In this document: one piece after another, positions 22,731 through 34,806 of the stretch
Layout of the letters: the number at the start of each line of letters is the position of its first letter
Position numbering within the stretch: the stretch's first letter is position 1
Origin: Bryoerythrophyllum caledonicum
Taxonomy: Eukaryota; Streptophyta; Bryopsida; Pottiales; Pottiaceae
Length of the DNA stretch: 64,000 bases
Assembly: GCA_963971425.1 (NCBI GenBank)
Contig: OZ020514.1
Coordinates: 10,855,218-10,919,217, forward strand
Direction of reading: 5' to 3'
Program-made: the position numbers and the translations under genes
Notes under the pieces: generated by a model
Seen by the model: only the letters and a program-made list of their open reading frames with translations
Told to the model about the DNA's origin: nothing
The model's database searches: none

Positions 22731-25080
22731 TGCTTTCTTGTAGGACATTCGCTAGTGACAGTGATAGGGATGATGCTTTCTTGTAGGACATTCGCTAGGG
22801 ATTTTTCCATCGAGAAGTAGTTGAATTTTTCAGCATAGATTGAACCATGACTCTGATGTACAAAGTTGGATGAAAGACAGGTTCTGTTTTACAAAGTTTT
22901 CTACACAACAATCAAGTCATTTCAAAAGAGAAGGAAAGAAAAATCTCCAGAAAATGCTGAATAAATGAACAAGTCCAGATGCAGAACGAGCATGTAGCAT
23001 GTGATTCCACCTACCAATATTTTTCCTTCATAGCAACTCAAGCAACAAGCATCTTGGAACAAGGGCATGATTATAAAAAAAAACTTGTATTAAAAGGAGC
23101 AATCGAGCCTGTCAACACCAAATGTAAAGATGGAAGTCTCTGCATCTTATTTACAGTCACGATGCTCATGCACAATACATGAGCTAATCAATTTTCTAAT
23201 AAAAAATTTCAGCAGCAAGGGGGTTGGATCCACAACTACCGTTACCCCATGTGTTGACAAAGTTGTCTAGATGAGGAACGCCGCTTGTTGAGATTTAATC
23301 CTCTAAGTTGAACCCTGTTTGTTGTTGATGATGAAGATGATTCTATAGTTTCCTTCACTTCTGCGAGAAATGATGGATATGTAAAAAGGTGCTATCTGTT
23401 CTACAAACTCCTCGATCACTTTCCGAATGAAAAACGTGACTTCCAACATGCACGGACGATTCCGATTCTCTCTGAGAAGATTGACTTCTTACTGCACTTA
23501 CTTGAATTCACCTTCAAAACCCTAACACGCCCTCGTACACAGAAAGACTCAAAAGCATCAAAAGGCCCAAAACCCTACAAAACCTAATTCCAAGACCTGG
23601 CTCTCGGATCATCAAAGCACCCAAAACCCTAATGAAATGGGTTGCGACAAGAAACCAAGACCTGATCGTATCAATCACAGCACAGAAATAACACAGATGC
23701 ACAAAACACATCACAAGAGAAAACTCTTCGAAGAACATACAAGATGTGATAAAGAGCAACATAAGAAGAAGAAACTCTCCTTTTTTAAGAAAAACCCACC
23801 CACATGAGAAAAGTGTTTGTTCGTTCCAACCCTAAACCCTGAACCTACGTACCTTTGAGGCGCATCGCCATGGCTTTGGGCATGAGCAAGGAAACAAGTC
23901 TCCTTCTCTTTGCTTGCCTTGAGGGCAAAATGAGTTGAAGGTTTCTTCCTTGACTCTCTCTTTGTTTCTTCTCTTTTTCTTTCCTTTTTCTTCTCCTCTT
24001 TTTCTTTTTCCTGTTCTTTCCTTTTTCTTTTTCTTCTCCCCTTTCTTTTCCTTCTTTTTCATTTTTGTTATTTTTGTTGTAGGCCAATCACAAGGGACAC
24101 AATTCTTTTTCCATCAAGAAATACTCTAAATTTTGATGTTTAGTGTAGGCACACTATATGATTATAAATGCTGCAAGTTCTTACTTTTTATGAATATCTT
24201 TACCAACCATGTCGATAAATGATCACCCTCTTTAAGTAGAATAGATACTTGTACTCTCTGTAAAAATCTTCATCAAAAGTAAAAAGTCCTAGCGCTTTCA
24301 AATCATAAAGTATCGCAATATCAAATTCAATGCAATTGAGTTTTTTCCCTTATTTTCCTCTTTTCTTTTCCTTTCCTTTTCTTTCCTTTTTCTTCTTCTA
24401 TTCTCCGCAATTTTTCATACTATATAATAAATTGAATTAGAATTGAACAATTTAGCATATGAAATACATCATCCTCAAATACAAGGGATGTCGATATCAA
24501 CAACAAGAGATGGATTCAACGTCTTGCGGCCAACTAATCTTTGACAATTTATCAGCTAATTCTGATGTGATGGCCGTGTGAATCTCACACATAGTCTTGC
24601 CGATGTCAACTGCATCTTTCGAAGATGTGGTTCTACCAGAGTTGCACGGGTTAGATTGTCAAATTTGAATTGGCTAAGACCAGTTACAAAGTTTATAAGG
24701 AGAGAACCAGTGCTTTGGTCACACCTCTCCTTAATCAGGTTAGATTTTTTTTGCATTATTTTTATTTATTTATTTTTAGTTGTGGATTGGGCCAATTGAG
24801 CCTTTTGAAAGACTTCGCATTTGCCCATTTTTCCCTATTTTTTCCCATTTTCCCCGCATTGGACATACATTAGTTCATTGGCAAAGGGAATTGAATCCGA
24901 GTTCTTTAGGGTGACATTGCAACAATTTAGAAAGAGGAAGTCACCACATCCATAGTGCCCACCTATTTTCACCTTAAAGCATGAAGTGATCACAAAAGAT
25001 ACTGGAATTGCTCTTTACACATACCATGTTCAATATTCTCTTTTGCATTGCTGCAATTTTTTTATACATCCACTCCTTCA
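22731..25080. other. No supported gene; pyrimidine tracts
   Basis: The most notable content is a T/C-rich tract at 23,945-24,060 and a smaller one at 24,350-24,405. Two short minus-strand pieces with splice-like borders (ATG-containing 23,841-23,890 and an acceptor near 23,350) could be a small gene but show no family similarity. Confidence 0.5.
23945..24060. repeat. Homopyrimidine tract
   Basis: About 115 bases of almost pure T and C on the plus strand (GA-rich on the minus strand). Frames here that encode Lys/Glu or Phe/Leu runs are composition artefacts. Confidence 0.85.
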
Positions 25081-25179
25081 AGGTCAATTCAATGTCAAAT
25101 AGGATTTTAACTATCTATTTATGTTTAATGTGCAGGTATGGATGTCTGGTTGAAATTACATGCTTGAATGATAGCCATT

Positions 25180-25635
25180 ATTCTTGAACTAAATCAAACG
25201 GCCGAGGAATGTAAGAAGAAATTTAATATATTAAATAAACAATATTGACTTGACAAAATGGTAAATAATGTGTCCGGATCCTACCAAAAAAAGTAGAAAT
25301 TTTATGAGATTTTTTACCAATGGTGGCAGTAGACCAACACAATGATCAAACATGTTTCACCATCAGCCAATGACTCTAATTCTACAAAGGAAAACACCAA
25401 AAAATTGGACCACATCAATAAATTGGATCACGCCAACGAAATAGACAAAAATCAAGCATTCAGAAGTAGTAATTTTTCATCTTCAAAGCTTAGTAAAAAA
25501 AATCAAAAACAAACTTATGGATTGGTTAATCAAATGGCAGAAAATAGTTCAATCATGATTAAGAATTCTGAAAAGAAAAATATGTTTTTAGAAAAGCTGG
25601 AAAGACAAATTGATAGACTTATTGACAAGTTGTAG
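25180..25635 (+). pseudogene. PIF/Harbinger accessory Myb-like (trihelix) ORF remnant
   Basis: Readable pieces are QTAEECKKKFNILNKQY and then, after in-frame stops around 25,230-25,330, a 97-codon frame from 25,342 ending EKKNMFLEKLERQIDRLIDK. This is the layout of the Myb/SANT-like protein encoded next to PIF/Harbinger transposases, which helps nuclear import and DNA binding of the transposase. The N-terminal Trp helices are largely lost. It converges on a transposase remnant on the other strand, as in complete elements. Confidence 0.55.
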
Positions 25636-25639
25636 ATTT

Positions 25640-26308
25640 TGCCCTATTCTTCTTCCGGATCATTTTCTATAGGAGGAATTACCACTTTATTTTACCATTG
25701 TAGTTTAGCGTCCAAAAAACTATTTGCTAGTAATTCATGGACATTTATAGCTTCTATTAGCATATTTTTATTTATTTTTTAGTTTCAATAAAATTTGTTC
25801 CTTCATTATTTTTGCCTTTCTCATTGTCTTCATCATTTACAATTACTTGTTTTTCATCTTCAATTAAAATCACACTTTCAGCCAATTTTAGATATTGGCG
25901 CACTTCTTTTATTGCATGTATTGTTGCCATAAAAATGTCATGTTGTTCAAACTGCCTAGTTTTCTCTTATTTTCTTTGTTCATCAATAATTCACCTTCCT
26001 TTGTTCATACATCATCAAATTTATCTTTATAAATAATGCAAAGGTTATAAATACAAATGCAAGTATTGACCATATTAGGCTCTTGCTGTGGAAGTATCCA
26101 CTCTCTTGAAAATAATCCTCTATTGCCTTTTTTAGAATACCTAAAGTCCTTTTTAGTGTTATCTTAGTAGAAGATTGTATAAAATTTCAATGAGCTTTTG
26201 TCTTTGACAGTCCTTCTTTTTTACTTTTGAAAGGATAATGAAACCAAAATCTCATAGGATAGGCAACATTCTCAATTAGTTTATAAGGTAAAAACTCTTT
26301 TATTATTA
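25640..26308 (-). pseudogene. PIF/Harbinger transposase C-terminal remnant
   Basis: On the minus strand the sequence reads LPYKLIENVAYPMRFWFHYP, then EGLSKTKAH, NFIQSSTKITLKRTLGIL and, in another frame, MVNTCICIYNLCIIYKDKFD. This is the C-terminal part of a DDE_Tnp_4 (PIF/Harbinger) transposase: the segment around the last acidic residue and the downstream helix bundle. The N-terminal catalytic part is missing; its place is taken by a Helitron at 26,312. At least one stop (in KTKAH*NF) and one frameshift (after GILKK) are visible. The element is dead. Confidence 0.65.
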
Positions 26309-26311
26309 TTT

Positions 26312-26631
26312 CTAGGATCGGCTCCCGTCACCCCGACGGAAAAACTTAGCCCAAAATGCCTCATAAAAACACAATTTTTTTGTATTTGAAACTCTTGAAA
26401 CTCTTGAAACCCTTGATAATCTTGAAAGTCTTGAAACCCATGAAACACTTGAAACTTTTGAAACTTTTGAAACCTTTGAAATCCTTGAACTGTGAAAGAA
26501 ATCTAAGAAAACCCTTCATAGTAGGTTTCACGTCTTATGACTCTTGACAATGAATGGACACTTCCCGGCCAATCAAAATACGTCGAAGGACCAGACACTC
26601 AAAATTGTATTCTATTTTATATATAGATAGA
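26312..26631 (-). mobile_element. 320-bp non-autonomous Helitron
   Basis: Read on the minus strand it begins TCTATCTATATATAAAATAG after an A and ends with a hairpin (CCGTC ggggt GACGG) followed by GAGCCGATC and CTAG, the expected Helitron architecture: 5' TC, 3' hairpin about 10 bases before CTRR, no inverted repeats, no target duplication. The base after CTAG is A rather than the usual T. The interior has a 9-bp minisatellite. A diverged second relative of the 5' half lies at about 26,740-26,930, where it cuts off the kinase pseudogene of the left arm. Confidence 0.6.
26387..26488. repeat. 9-bp minisatellite (CTTGAAACC)n
   Basis: About eleven copies of a CTTGAAACY-type unit inside the Helitron; short frames with Leu-Lys repeats here are artefacts. 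Confidence 0.85.
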
Positions 26632-26934
26632 TTGAATTTCAATAAATTTCCTTTGTTGTATTGAACTAACTAATAAAGTGTTATATCATATAGGATTGCA
26701 CCAAAATTCTCAATTCTATTATAAAGGTAGATGGATGAGATTCAAAAAAACCCTTCACATCAAGAGGTCAAAATCAAGAGTAAAGAGGCTTGAACTTGAA
26801 ACCTTCCATATTGGATGATCAATGAATGGACATTTGCCGGCCAATCAGAACGCATGAAAAAGCTCGAACAATCAAACAACCTAAATCGTATTCTAAATTG
26901 GTGAAACTGTACACCAAAAGTTGTGGCGCTGGAA

Positions 26935-27965
26935 ACTGTGGCGATGCAACTTTGGTGAGCCATAGAAGACAACATAGAAGACATCGGCATGGTGCAATCT
27001 GCAATCGATTTGGTGAGGCTGCGACGCCCCAAGTCCACATGGTACTGACGACATTTTGTAGGAATCTAGCCGGTTCATAAAGAAGCGCTGAGCGCATGTA
27101 TGCAAAATCCATGTAGAGTATCTCACTGCCCACTTGACCATGTGTAGGCCTTCCTAGCGCTAAAGGGTTAGTCCAGATCGGAGTACTTCAGGTGCGGCAT
27201 ATTGCGTGGTATGTTGAGGTACTACATTAGATGTGGCATATCGCATAACAATGAAGTGGATGAGCTTACAACGATGTCATCTGAAACAATTACGACTACA
27301 TTTGGTGGCTTCAGGTCTCCGTGCACCCAATCCTTGTCATGTAGAAATTTCATGCCCTCAGCAATTCCCTTCACTATCTTCCACCTTCTCTTTGGTCACA
27401 AAATTCCCAAGCATCCCCCTGCTTCTGCCCCTTTTTTAGGCGGATGATTTCCGTCCAAATCTTGAAGCGCGTCACACAACTAAAATTATACACATCCGTC
27501 TTAAATAGCTGCAAATTAGATGCATGTCAATTGAATTGTTTGGGTGCCTTATAACATGATGTACTAGCATGAGTTTGATCACACTGACCCACACTCGTGA
27601 GCTTGGAACTACCAAAGTATGCAACCTTCACATCCTTATGGAAGCGTGTCATGAGTACAGCCGACACTCTCATCAGCACATTTTGGGGCCGACATTCTCA
27701 TCAGCACATTTCGGGGTTTAAGAATATCCATTCTCCTGCACGTGCTTCATTCCCCCCGCAATTTCAGTCATAAGAAGGATCTTCTTGGATGACGAGCTCA
27801 CACTTAGCACCTCTTCCATAGATATACTTGTCTCAGTCAAAATCCATGAGCTGCATGACCATGGAGCATTTTAGAACTAGAACAGGCTCAACCACAAAGT
27901 AACATCCGTACAAGTTCCGAACATTCTAGAAAACCTTCCCTTAAGGGGCTCTTAAAGATGTCACC
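26935..27965 (-). pseudogene. Protein kinase pseudogene, left-arm copy
   Basis: On the minus strand the order of fragments matches the right-arm copy at 53,770-54,965: an N-lobe piece (VMQLMDFD-like), AGGMKHVQENG before a catalytic loop, a degraded DFG region and an APE-like region. Multiple stops and frameshifts are present. The 3' end is cut by Helitron-related DNA near 26,930. Similarity to plant TKL-type kinases is by motif only. Confidence 0.5.
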
Positions 27966-29382
27966 AAGGGAGTTTGCGTCTTTGCCTACAAAATCCATTT
28001 TTTAATACCACTTCTATCATTTCTTTTTTGTATTTTGCATCCAACTCCTAGTGTTTTCAATTCCCTTCCCCCCTTCCATTCTTGAATTGCTTCTCTTCTT
28101 CTTTGTAGTGTTGCAACGATACTTGAAGAGATCTTGAGAGCTTCAAGTGTGTGCATTTTGAGACGTTTAGGCAGATTGTAAAGGGAGTGTAAGTATGAGT
28201 TACATGAAGTGTGAGTAAATTTGAGTGAGTTACTTGTGAGTAGGTGACTTGTAAAGTTGAGGGAAAAAGATAACATAAGAAAAACAAAATGATTGAAGTA
28301 GAAATTGCAAAGTTTTGCATATCAATCCCTAAAACTTCTTGACTATTTCTCACCAAAACATTTCAAAATTGCTCATTTTAGTACAAAGAGAAAAAAAGAG
28401 AAGTAAAGTCATGTTTTCATCTTCAACCAATAAATCATAATACATACTAATGTAACCACATGCTCACAAACTTTCATAATCTATGACCACATAGATAAAA
28501 AGATTACAAAATTTGAGGTGAAGAAAAGAGTTTTCTTTCTTCCCTGCATATAAAGGAGCATGAAAATTTGAATTCACTTAAGGTTGAACTTTTGCATGAC
28601 TTTACACCATTACAACGTAAGTGATGTTTGGTTCTAGTACACCAATTTTTAGAGGTATCTGTAAAGTGAAGCATATTCAAAATAGTATTAACCAATGACA
28701 AGTGGATGAAAAACACCAAACCACGTTTTGGTTTTTGATTAATTAGATTCATGGAGAAATTGAAAAGCCAAATGGTCAAATCTAAGGTTCATGCTTCATC
28801 ATAAAGACAAAGATATAAAATGAAAAGAAAACCAATATTTCTAATTTATATAAGGAAATGAAGTCTGTTTTGTTCACCTTGTCTAAAATGGGTGAGAAAA
28901 CTTTGACTAGTCTTGGAATGGTACTTCTTCACAATAGAAGGTTTTATCTTCCACAATCTTAAATGACAGTAACTTGTATTAAAAATCTCATTGTCAAGTA
29001 CTCATAATATATTGAAGCTAGTTGTAACCATGCCTATGAGCACATTGATGGTGGTGGATTTACAGTGCATTTCATATGAAGTAGAAGTGAAGAGCCGTTT
29101 GTCTCAAATCATGTGTTGTAGTATGAAATATGATATGTGACAATCACTGCTTTGATCATGTAGAAATGCAAGTAATGATTATTCATGTAACATTTTTTAT
29201 TTTAAAAATCTTTGTATAATTCTTTTCAATGGTATTAATTCTAGTATTTTTCTTTAGGCACCAAAAATATGGAGGGACGAGAGACTAGTGGACTAAACAT
29301 GGATGGACCAAGTGAGATTGGCTTAGACTAAGCAGGTGGTGCCAATAAAAGTATTAGTATAAATAGTATCTCAATAGTATTG

Positions 29383-29605
29383 TGTCACATCTGGAACCGC
29401 GGATGGCAGCTATAGTAAAGACTTCAACTGCCACAGGTTACGACGTGGGTTCGAAACTGAGTTGTACACCTACTTGCATGTTTGCAATAAGACAGTTCAT
29501 ACACCTCACAAGGTGTGCCATGTATGGCTTATTTACGTACTCAATGAAAATCATTGAATATGGAAACAAGCGATACTTGACACAACATGAAGGCTTGCCA
29601 CGTAA
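29383..29605 (+). mobile_element. tRNA-derived SINE copy
   Basis: GTCACATCTGGAACCGCGGA starts the copy; the A-box-like region and a clear B box (GTGGGTTCGAAACTGAG) follow, then a tail ending with ATGAAGGCTTGCCACGT. Orthologous to 9,410-9,640 and 48,885-49,112. Confidence 0.7.
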
Positions 29606-30334
29606 TTTTTATTTAATGATTGATTATTAAGTTTTTATGTATGTGAATTTTGACTCTATATCCTTACAAATTATACACTAGTCTCAACATTTTTATAAAA
29701 AATAAAAAACAATATCCAATAACAGAAATTCTTTACATACCTAAAATATTCTTCATATTCAATGATAGTTCATAATATTAACAAAAACATTGTTTATAAT
29801 ATTTTTAAAATATATATATAGATGTGAAAGGCATGGCAAATATTTTAGTCACTCCAAACCTAATCCAAAATGAGTGAATAACTTGCAAATCAAAAGAATA
29901 AATCTTGATGCATGAAAAGGGATAAAGTACTTAAGTGAAAGTAAGTGCTTTCAAATTCAAACATTGATGCATCGGTGATATTCACATAAACTCTTGGCAC
30001 CATTTTTAAAATAATTTGAATATATGTTCTTTGATTTCAACCTAAAATTATATGCATTTGCCACTTTATTGATAATAATCTATGAAAACTTGCTATACAC
30101 CATATCTATGAGCTCATTGATGGTGGCAGATTTCTATTGAATTTTATATGAAGTAAAAGTGAAGAACTACTTGACTCAAATCACATGTTTTAGTAAGGGA
30201 CTCTTACGTATGTCAATCAGTTCTTCAATCATATAACAAATGCAAGTAATGCATATACATGTAAGATGAAAATTCATTCATTTCAAAAGTCTTTGTATAA
30301 TCCTTTTGAATGGTATCAATAGTAGTTTCATAGT

Positions 30335-31470
30335 ATTATGACACATCTGGGACCGTCAATGGCTTGGTCGTAAGGACTTCCAACGCCACAACAATGACGT
30401 GGGTTCAAACCTGAGCTGTACATATTTACGGTACAACTCTTAGTACTCATGTCTTGGACCAGTTCACGGTCATTTCTATACTTAACCCCTAAAGATCCTT
30501 GAAAGCCAAAATGGCTTTTTGCTATTTCGGGCAGCCTAGTTCAAGGGGTTAAATTTCATCTTTTTGCAAAAGATTTTTATGGGGTGTTCCCTATACTACA
30601 AGGTGTATGTGCAAGAATTTGCAAAGTCGAATTCCAATTTTTGAGCTTATTTACTCAAATTTTAGTTTTCAACCTCTGGGCGGGCAGAAAAAAACTTTTT
30701 ATTTTCAACATTTTTTTGAAATGTTTTTTTGCTAATATGTTCATAACTAAGTTTCTATTCAAATTTCCAAGTGACCCATGTTGAACCTTTTACCAATTCG
30801 GCAAGGGCAGCCTTTAAAAATGACAACAACAAGTTTCAAAGTTTTCCACAATATTACATTTTTTTCTTTCAAAATTCGTCAAAATTTGAGATTTAATAAT
30901 TTTTCAAAAATAATTTTTCCCAAAATTCACAAACTTAAAGAGGTACCTACTTACCGTTCAATTTTTTTCCTAAATTAAATAAAATAAACGTGATGCATGT
31001 TTTTCCAAATCACTGTTTTTATACCTTCTGTTGGAAAATAATTTGCATGAAGGTCCAAAAAGCCAAATGAGTCTCTAAAATTTTGCATAGGCATTCAGAA
31101 CATGATTCTCCACATGGAAAAAAATGTGAGCAAAATGATTGGTGTAGCAATCATCAAGTTTTCCTTTGCACAAAGTAGACTATGTCTTTTAAACAATGCC
31201 CAAAAAAAGTTTTGCATCAACTTTGAACATTATAATCTCACAAATGGTGCACATCCAAGGGCTCAAATTTGGCATAGTAAATTTCATAGTAGCTAGGTTT
31301 AAGATCCTACGGTTGAAAGTACTAAAAAACAGTAAATACATTGACCATACCTCAATTCCAACAGGGTGGTAGAAATTCGCAATTTTTGGTTTTCGAGCTC
31401 CCAAGAACACAAGGATTTTTAGGGGTTAATCAAAATCATTGAATATAGAAGTGTCCCGTAAAATGTTCTT
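30335..31470 (+). mobile_element. SINE copy split by a TTAA-flanked element
   Basis: The head (GGGACCGTCAATGGCTTGG, B box GTGGGTTCAAACCTGAG) and first part of the tail lie at 30,335-30,485. The tail resumes at 31,426 with TCAAAATCATTGAATATAGA. The intact orthologues at 8,450-8,665 and 47,960-48,165 show the pre-insertion sequence. Confidence 0.75.
30486..31425. mobile_element. 940-bp piggyBac-type non-autonomous element
   Basis: Terminal inverted repeats CCCCTAAAGATCCTTG (left) and CCCCTAAAAATCCTTG (right, reverse-complemented) match at 15 of 16 positions and are flanked by TTAA on both sides (30,482-30,485 and 31,426-31,429). Both other copies of the host repeat have a single TTAA in GATTAAGTACA here. 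The interior is AT-rich without coding capacity. TTAA target and CCC ends define the piggyBac superfamily. Confidence 0.85.
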
Positions 31471-32040
31471 GGACAAAGGCTTCTAACTAATCTTTTAAAG
31501 TGAGTTCTTCAAATATATTTTATGGATGTGAATTTTTCATTATATCATTACACGTCATATATTAGCATCATCACTGCAATCAACAAATATAGAACAACAT
31601 CTAATCATAGATCTTCTCCACACAAATGAATATGCTACATATTCAATGACAATGTATACTTGAACTAAAGGAAAAGAGTCAAAATAATTATTCATTCAGT
31701 TAATATGATGAAATGGAAAGCAATGCAAAATTGGGAAGTCCATCAAAACACATCTTAGAGTAAATATCCAAAACATAATTTAATATAGATATTAAATTAT
31801 AGAGTTGTTAAAGTAACTCATAAGAAGTGAATGCTTTCATATTCAATTATTGTACACATAACACTATGGAATGGAAATGATAAATATGCTCTAATCATAG
31901 AACCAAATAAATAGTTCCAAAAAAACTTTACATGATAAATCACTCATCGAAAACTATCATCAATTATAGTGAAAGATAACCAAAGCCTCCCCAAAACAGA
32001 AAAAAACACTTGCTCCACATCCTTCCAAAAACTACATTCC

Positions 32041-32414
32041 CACCCTCGCCTCCCAACACCGACACGGCACCTGGAACCGCCACACACGAGAATACGACCC
32101 CGCGACGTCCGTGCATGCCGACGGCTTTCGAGGCCCGGTCCGCGGCGATGGGGACGCGCACCCCACACGCGGCCACCCAAGCCCGCGCGTCTGCCCTAAT
32201 TGCTCTGTTCGCAGCGGAATGCGAGCGAGCGAGCGAGAGCGCGCGCGCTGCGAAGCGAGAGACTGCGAGAGCGCGAGAGAGAGTGAGAGCTCTCGACGCA
32301 AGAAAGGAAGTGGTGCGAAGGGGAAGGAAGGATCGAGAAGGGTCTGGGGTGAGGGCGAGGAGGAGGGAGGAGGAGGAGGAGGAGGAGGCGTGGGGTGAGT
32401 GGGGGTTGGCGAGG
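32041..32414 (+). promoter_or_regulatory. GC-rich promoter and leader of the plus-strand zinc-finger gene
   Basis: GC content jumps at about 32,041, exactly where similarity to the gene-less copy ends. It contains GCGAGCGAGCGAGAGCGCGC and a (GGA)n run just before the ATG; the run is two units shorter in the right-arm copy (46,344-46,703). Probably the core promoter and 5' untranslated region; no TATA box is obvious. Confidence 0.5.
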
Positions 32415-34376
32415 ATGCCGCCCAAGGCCGCGCCTTCCAAGGGCGGGGGCAAGGAGAAGAGCAAGGCGGACCTGGCGAAGAAGCAGAAGGTGGTGGAGGA
32501 CAAGACGTTCGGGCTCAAGAACAAGAACAAGTCCAAGAACGTGCAGAAGTATGTGCAGTCGCTGCACCAGTCCGTGCAGAACGCGGGCCCCAAGCGCGGG
32601 TCCGCCGAAGACGTGAAGGCGCAGGCCAAGGTCTGGGCTCTCCCGGGTGGAAATTGGATTGGATTGTGGTGGTTTAGGTCGTGATCGGTTGCCCTAATGT
32701 GGCGGTGTTGTGTCTCGTGCAGAAGAAGAAGGAGGAGGAGGCCGCGCGCGACAAGGAGCTGAACGAGCTGTTCAAGGTGGCCATCAGCCAGCCGAAGGTC
32801 CCCCTCGGCGTGGACCCGAAGTCGGTGGTGTGCGAGTTCTTCCGGCACGGGCAGTGCGCCAAGGGGTTCAAGTGCAAGTATTCGCACGACCTGAGCGTGG
32901 AGCGGAAGGGCGAGAAGATCGACATCTACAGCGACCAGCGCGATGACGCCGAGACGATGGACGAGTGGGACCAGGAGACGCTGGAGAAGGCGGTGGCGGC
33001 CAAGGCCAACGAGTACAGCAACAACAACAAGCCCACGGAGATTGTACGTGGATCGTTGGAAAGTGGAATGCATGTGGATGTGGGATGAGAGTGGTTTGGA
33101 TTAGTATCACCGCAGCAGTGGGATTCTTTTTGGAAGGGGTAGGTAGCTCGTTGATTGTTGGAACGGGTTTGATTTTCGAAGTGGAGTGGTGGAGACATGA
33201 GCAGAAGAAGGGTGTGCATGATGCTGGTAATTACAGCATAGCCGGGGCCTTGTTCGTGCAGGTGTGCAAGCATTTTTTGGATGCGGTGGAGAAGAAGCAG
33301 TACGGGTGGTTCTGGACGTGCCCGAATGGCGGGAAGGAGTGCCATTACCGACATGCGCTGCCCCCTGGTTACGTGCTCAAGTCGCAGATGAAGGCGTTGC
33401 TGGAGGAGGAGGGCGAGAAGCTGACGATCGAGGAAGAGATCGAGAATCAGGTGCGTGAAGGGGCAGGTCTTTGGAGGACGCAGAAGAGTGCTGTATTTAG
33501 TATTTCAGTAGTTCAATAGTTCAGCGCGACGGTTTGCAGTGAGACGAGGGAGGCGGATGCGACGGCAGGGTAGTGATTGGCTGTGTTGTTATGGATGCAG
33601 AGGCATATGACGAAGACGACAACGCCGATGACGGGAGAGCTGTTTGCGGAGTGGAAGAGGAAGAAAGCGGAGGCTCGGGAAGCTGAGCAGACTGCGAAGA
33701 GAGCGGAGAGGGCAAGGTCCGACAGAATGAGGTATGTTGTTTGGTTCAGGTCGCGCGTCGCGACTCAGAGAGGAGTCGTTGGAGTTGTTGTATCTGTTGG
33801 AATGGACTGGCGTATATGGGATTCTTATTCACCTTAATATTGTTTTTTTTCCCGTTATGAGTTTCGGATGAGCTGATTGGTGATGTTGGTGGACTCGGTA
33901 CAGTGGACGGGAGCTGTTTCTTTTGGATGCGAGTCTGTTCGTGGACGACGCGGAAGCGTATGACTCATACATTCGGGAGGAAGGTCCTGACGAGGTCGGG
34001 GCTTCAGGGTCCACGCCGCAGGTCAGTGGCGCGTTTGTTTCGTTGGAATGACCTGTTGAAAGAACTGACATGTGTGGAGGTGTAGCCTGAGTTGGTCTTG
34101 TTTGGGGTGCTCGAGGTTTGAGTAGTCTCCGATGTTGGTTTCTAGTCTGGTATGTGGGAGGACTTGCTCAAGAGCATGTGATAGTTCTCGAAATGGCACA
34201 ACTGACGCAGAGTTGTAAATCTGGTGCAGGCGGAGGAGAAACCAAGTATCATGGAAAGGGCAGGCATTAGCGAACAGGATGAGAAGCTGTTTGCAGACGA
34301 CGATGACGAGTTGGACTTGGACGAGTTGGATGAGTTGGAGTCAAGGATTCATAAGACGTCGTTGGATGACACTTGA
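32415..34376 (+). CDS. ZC3H15/DFRP1-type CCCH zinc-finger protein (DRG1 partner), left-arm copy
   Basis: Six exons with canonical sites: 32,415-32,630, 32,723-33,043, 33,262-33,450, 33,601-33,731, 33,904-34,021 and 34,230-34,376, giving 373 residues. ZC3H15 (DFRP1; Tma46 in yeast; C3H11-type in plants) binds and stabilises the developmentally regulated GTPase DRG1 and associates with translating ribosomes in the cytoplasm. Seen here: a Lys-rich start (MPPKAAPSKGGGKEKSKADL), a first CCCH finger (C109, C117, C123, H127 in CEFFRHGQCAKGFKCKYSHD), a second (C181, C199, C206, H210), a DFRP region (GELFAEWKRKKAEAREAEQ, about 253-290) and an acidic tail (FADDDDELDLDELDELE). Length is near that of family members. 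The frame is intact. ATG 32,415 follows GCGAGG and is the only start giving the conserved N-terminus. An opposite-strand frame of 369 codons is a composition shadow. The gene faces its twin at 44,373-46,343 tail to tail. Confidence 0.93.
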
Positions 34377-34806
34377 GGAGACGGAACCGTGACACCGTGA
34401 CGATGTTTGTAGGAAGGCAAGCGTTGGTGAGGTGGTTGAAATGGTGTGTGCATTCGGTTCTGGTTTTCCTCCACGGTTGATAACAATCTGATGGAGTTGA
34501 AGGGTGGTTTCCGAGTGATCATTGAGGTTTAGTTGCAGTTTTTAGCTCTCTAATGTGAGGGGTGATGTAGGAACCTGAGACTCCAGCTTGTGTAGGTTTG
34601 TTTAGCAAATTTAGAGCTCTTTCCGGGAGTGTTTACGTGAAATGTCTCTTTTTGAGGTTTATTTATTGAGTTCATGTGCTCTGTCTCGAATTTTCTGTTG
34701 CTGGGAGGTACTGAGAATATGTTAAGAATTTTAGATAATAGAGTTATTTGTGAAATCAGGCTAAGAGACCTAGAATTTTACCTCCTTTCTCATTTTAAGT
34801 CATTAA

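Larger units (their letters stand above)
26935..34395. repeat. Left arm of a large imperfect inverted duplication
   Basis: Read in reverse, this arm follows 44,361-54,740 in order: zinc-finger gene, GC-rich promoter, SINE-bearing repeat, kinase pseudogene. Flank identity is estimated by eye at roughly 80-90 percent; the gene block (about 31,990-34,395) is about 98 percent or better. It lacks the Tc1-like element present in the other arm and carries a TTAA-flanked insertion the other arm lacks. Compared with copies at 7.56 kb and 46.7 kb it also has a deletion of about 390 bases next to 31,980. Confidence 0.85.

Noticed and set aside
23250-23890. Possible two-exon minus-strand small gene (ATG exon near 23,870, acceptor near 23,350)
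   Set aside because: Splice-like borders only; the product has no recognisable family and overlaps biased sequence.
23832-24129. Lys/Glu-rich and Phe/Leu-rich frames
   Set aside because: Caused by the homopyrimidine tract.
29383-29460. Functional tRNA gene
   Set aside because: A and B boxes are present but the acceptor stem does not close and many copies share the same downstream body, so these are SINE heads.
31964-33073. 369-codon minus-strand frame over the plus-strand zinc-finger gene (and its 390-codon mirror at 45,685-46,857)
   Set aside because: Antisense shadow of a GC-rich coding region; low-complexity Leu/Arg/Ser content, crosses the real introns, no family similarity.
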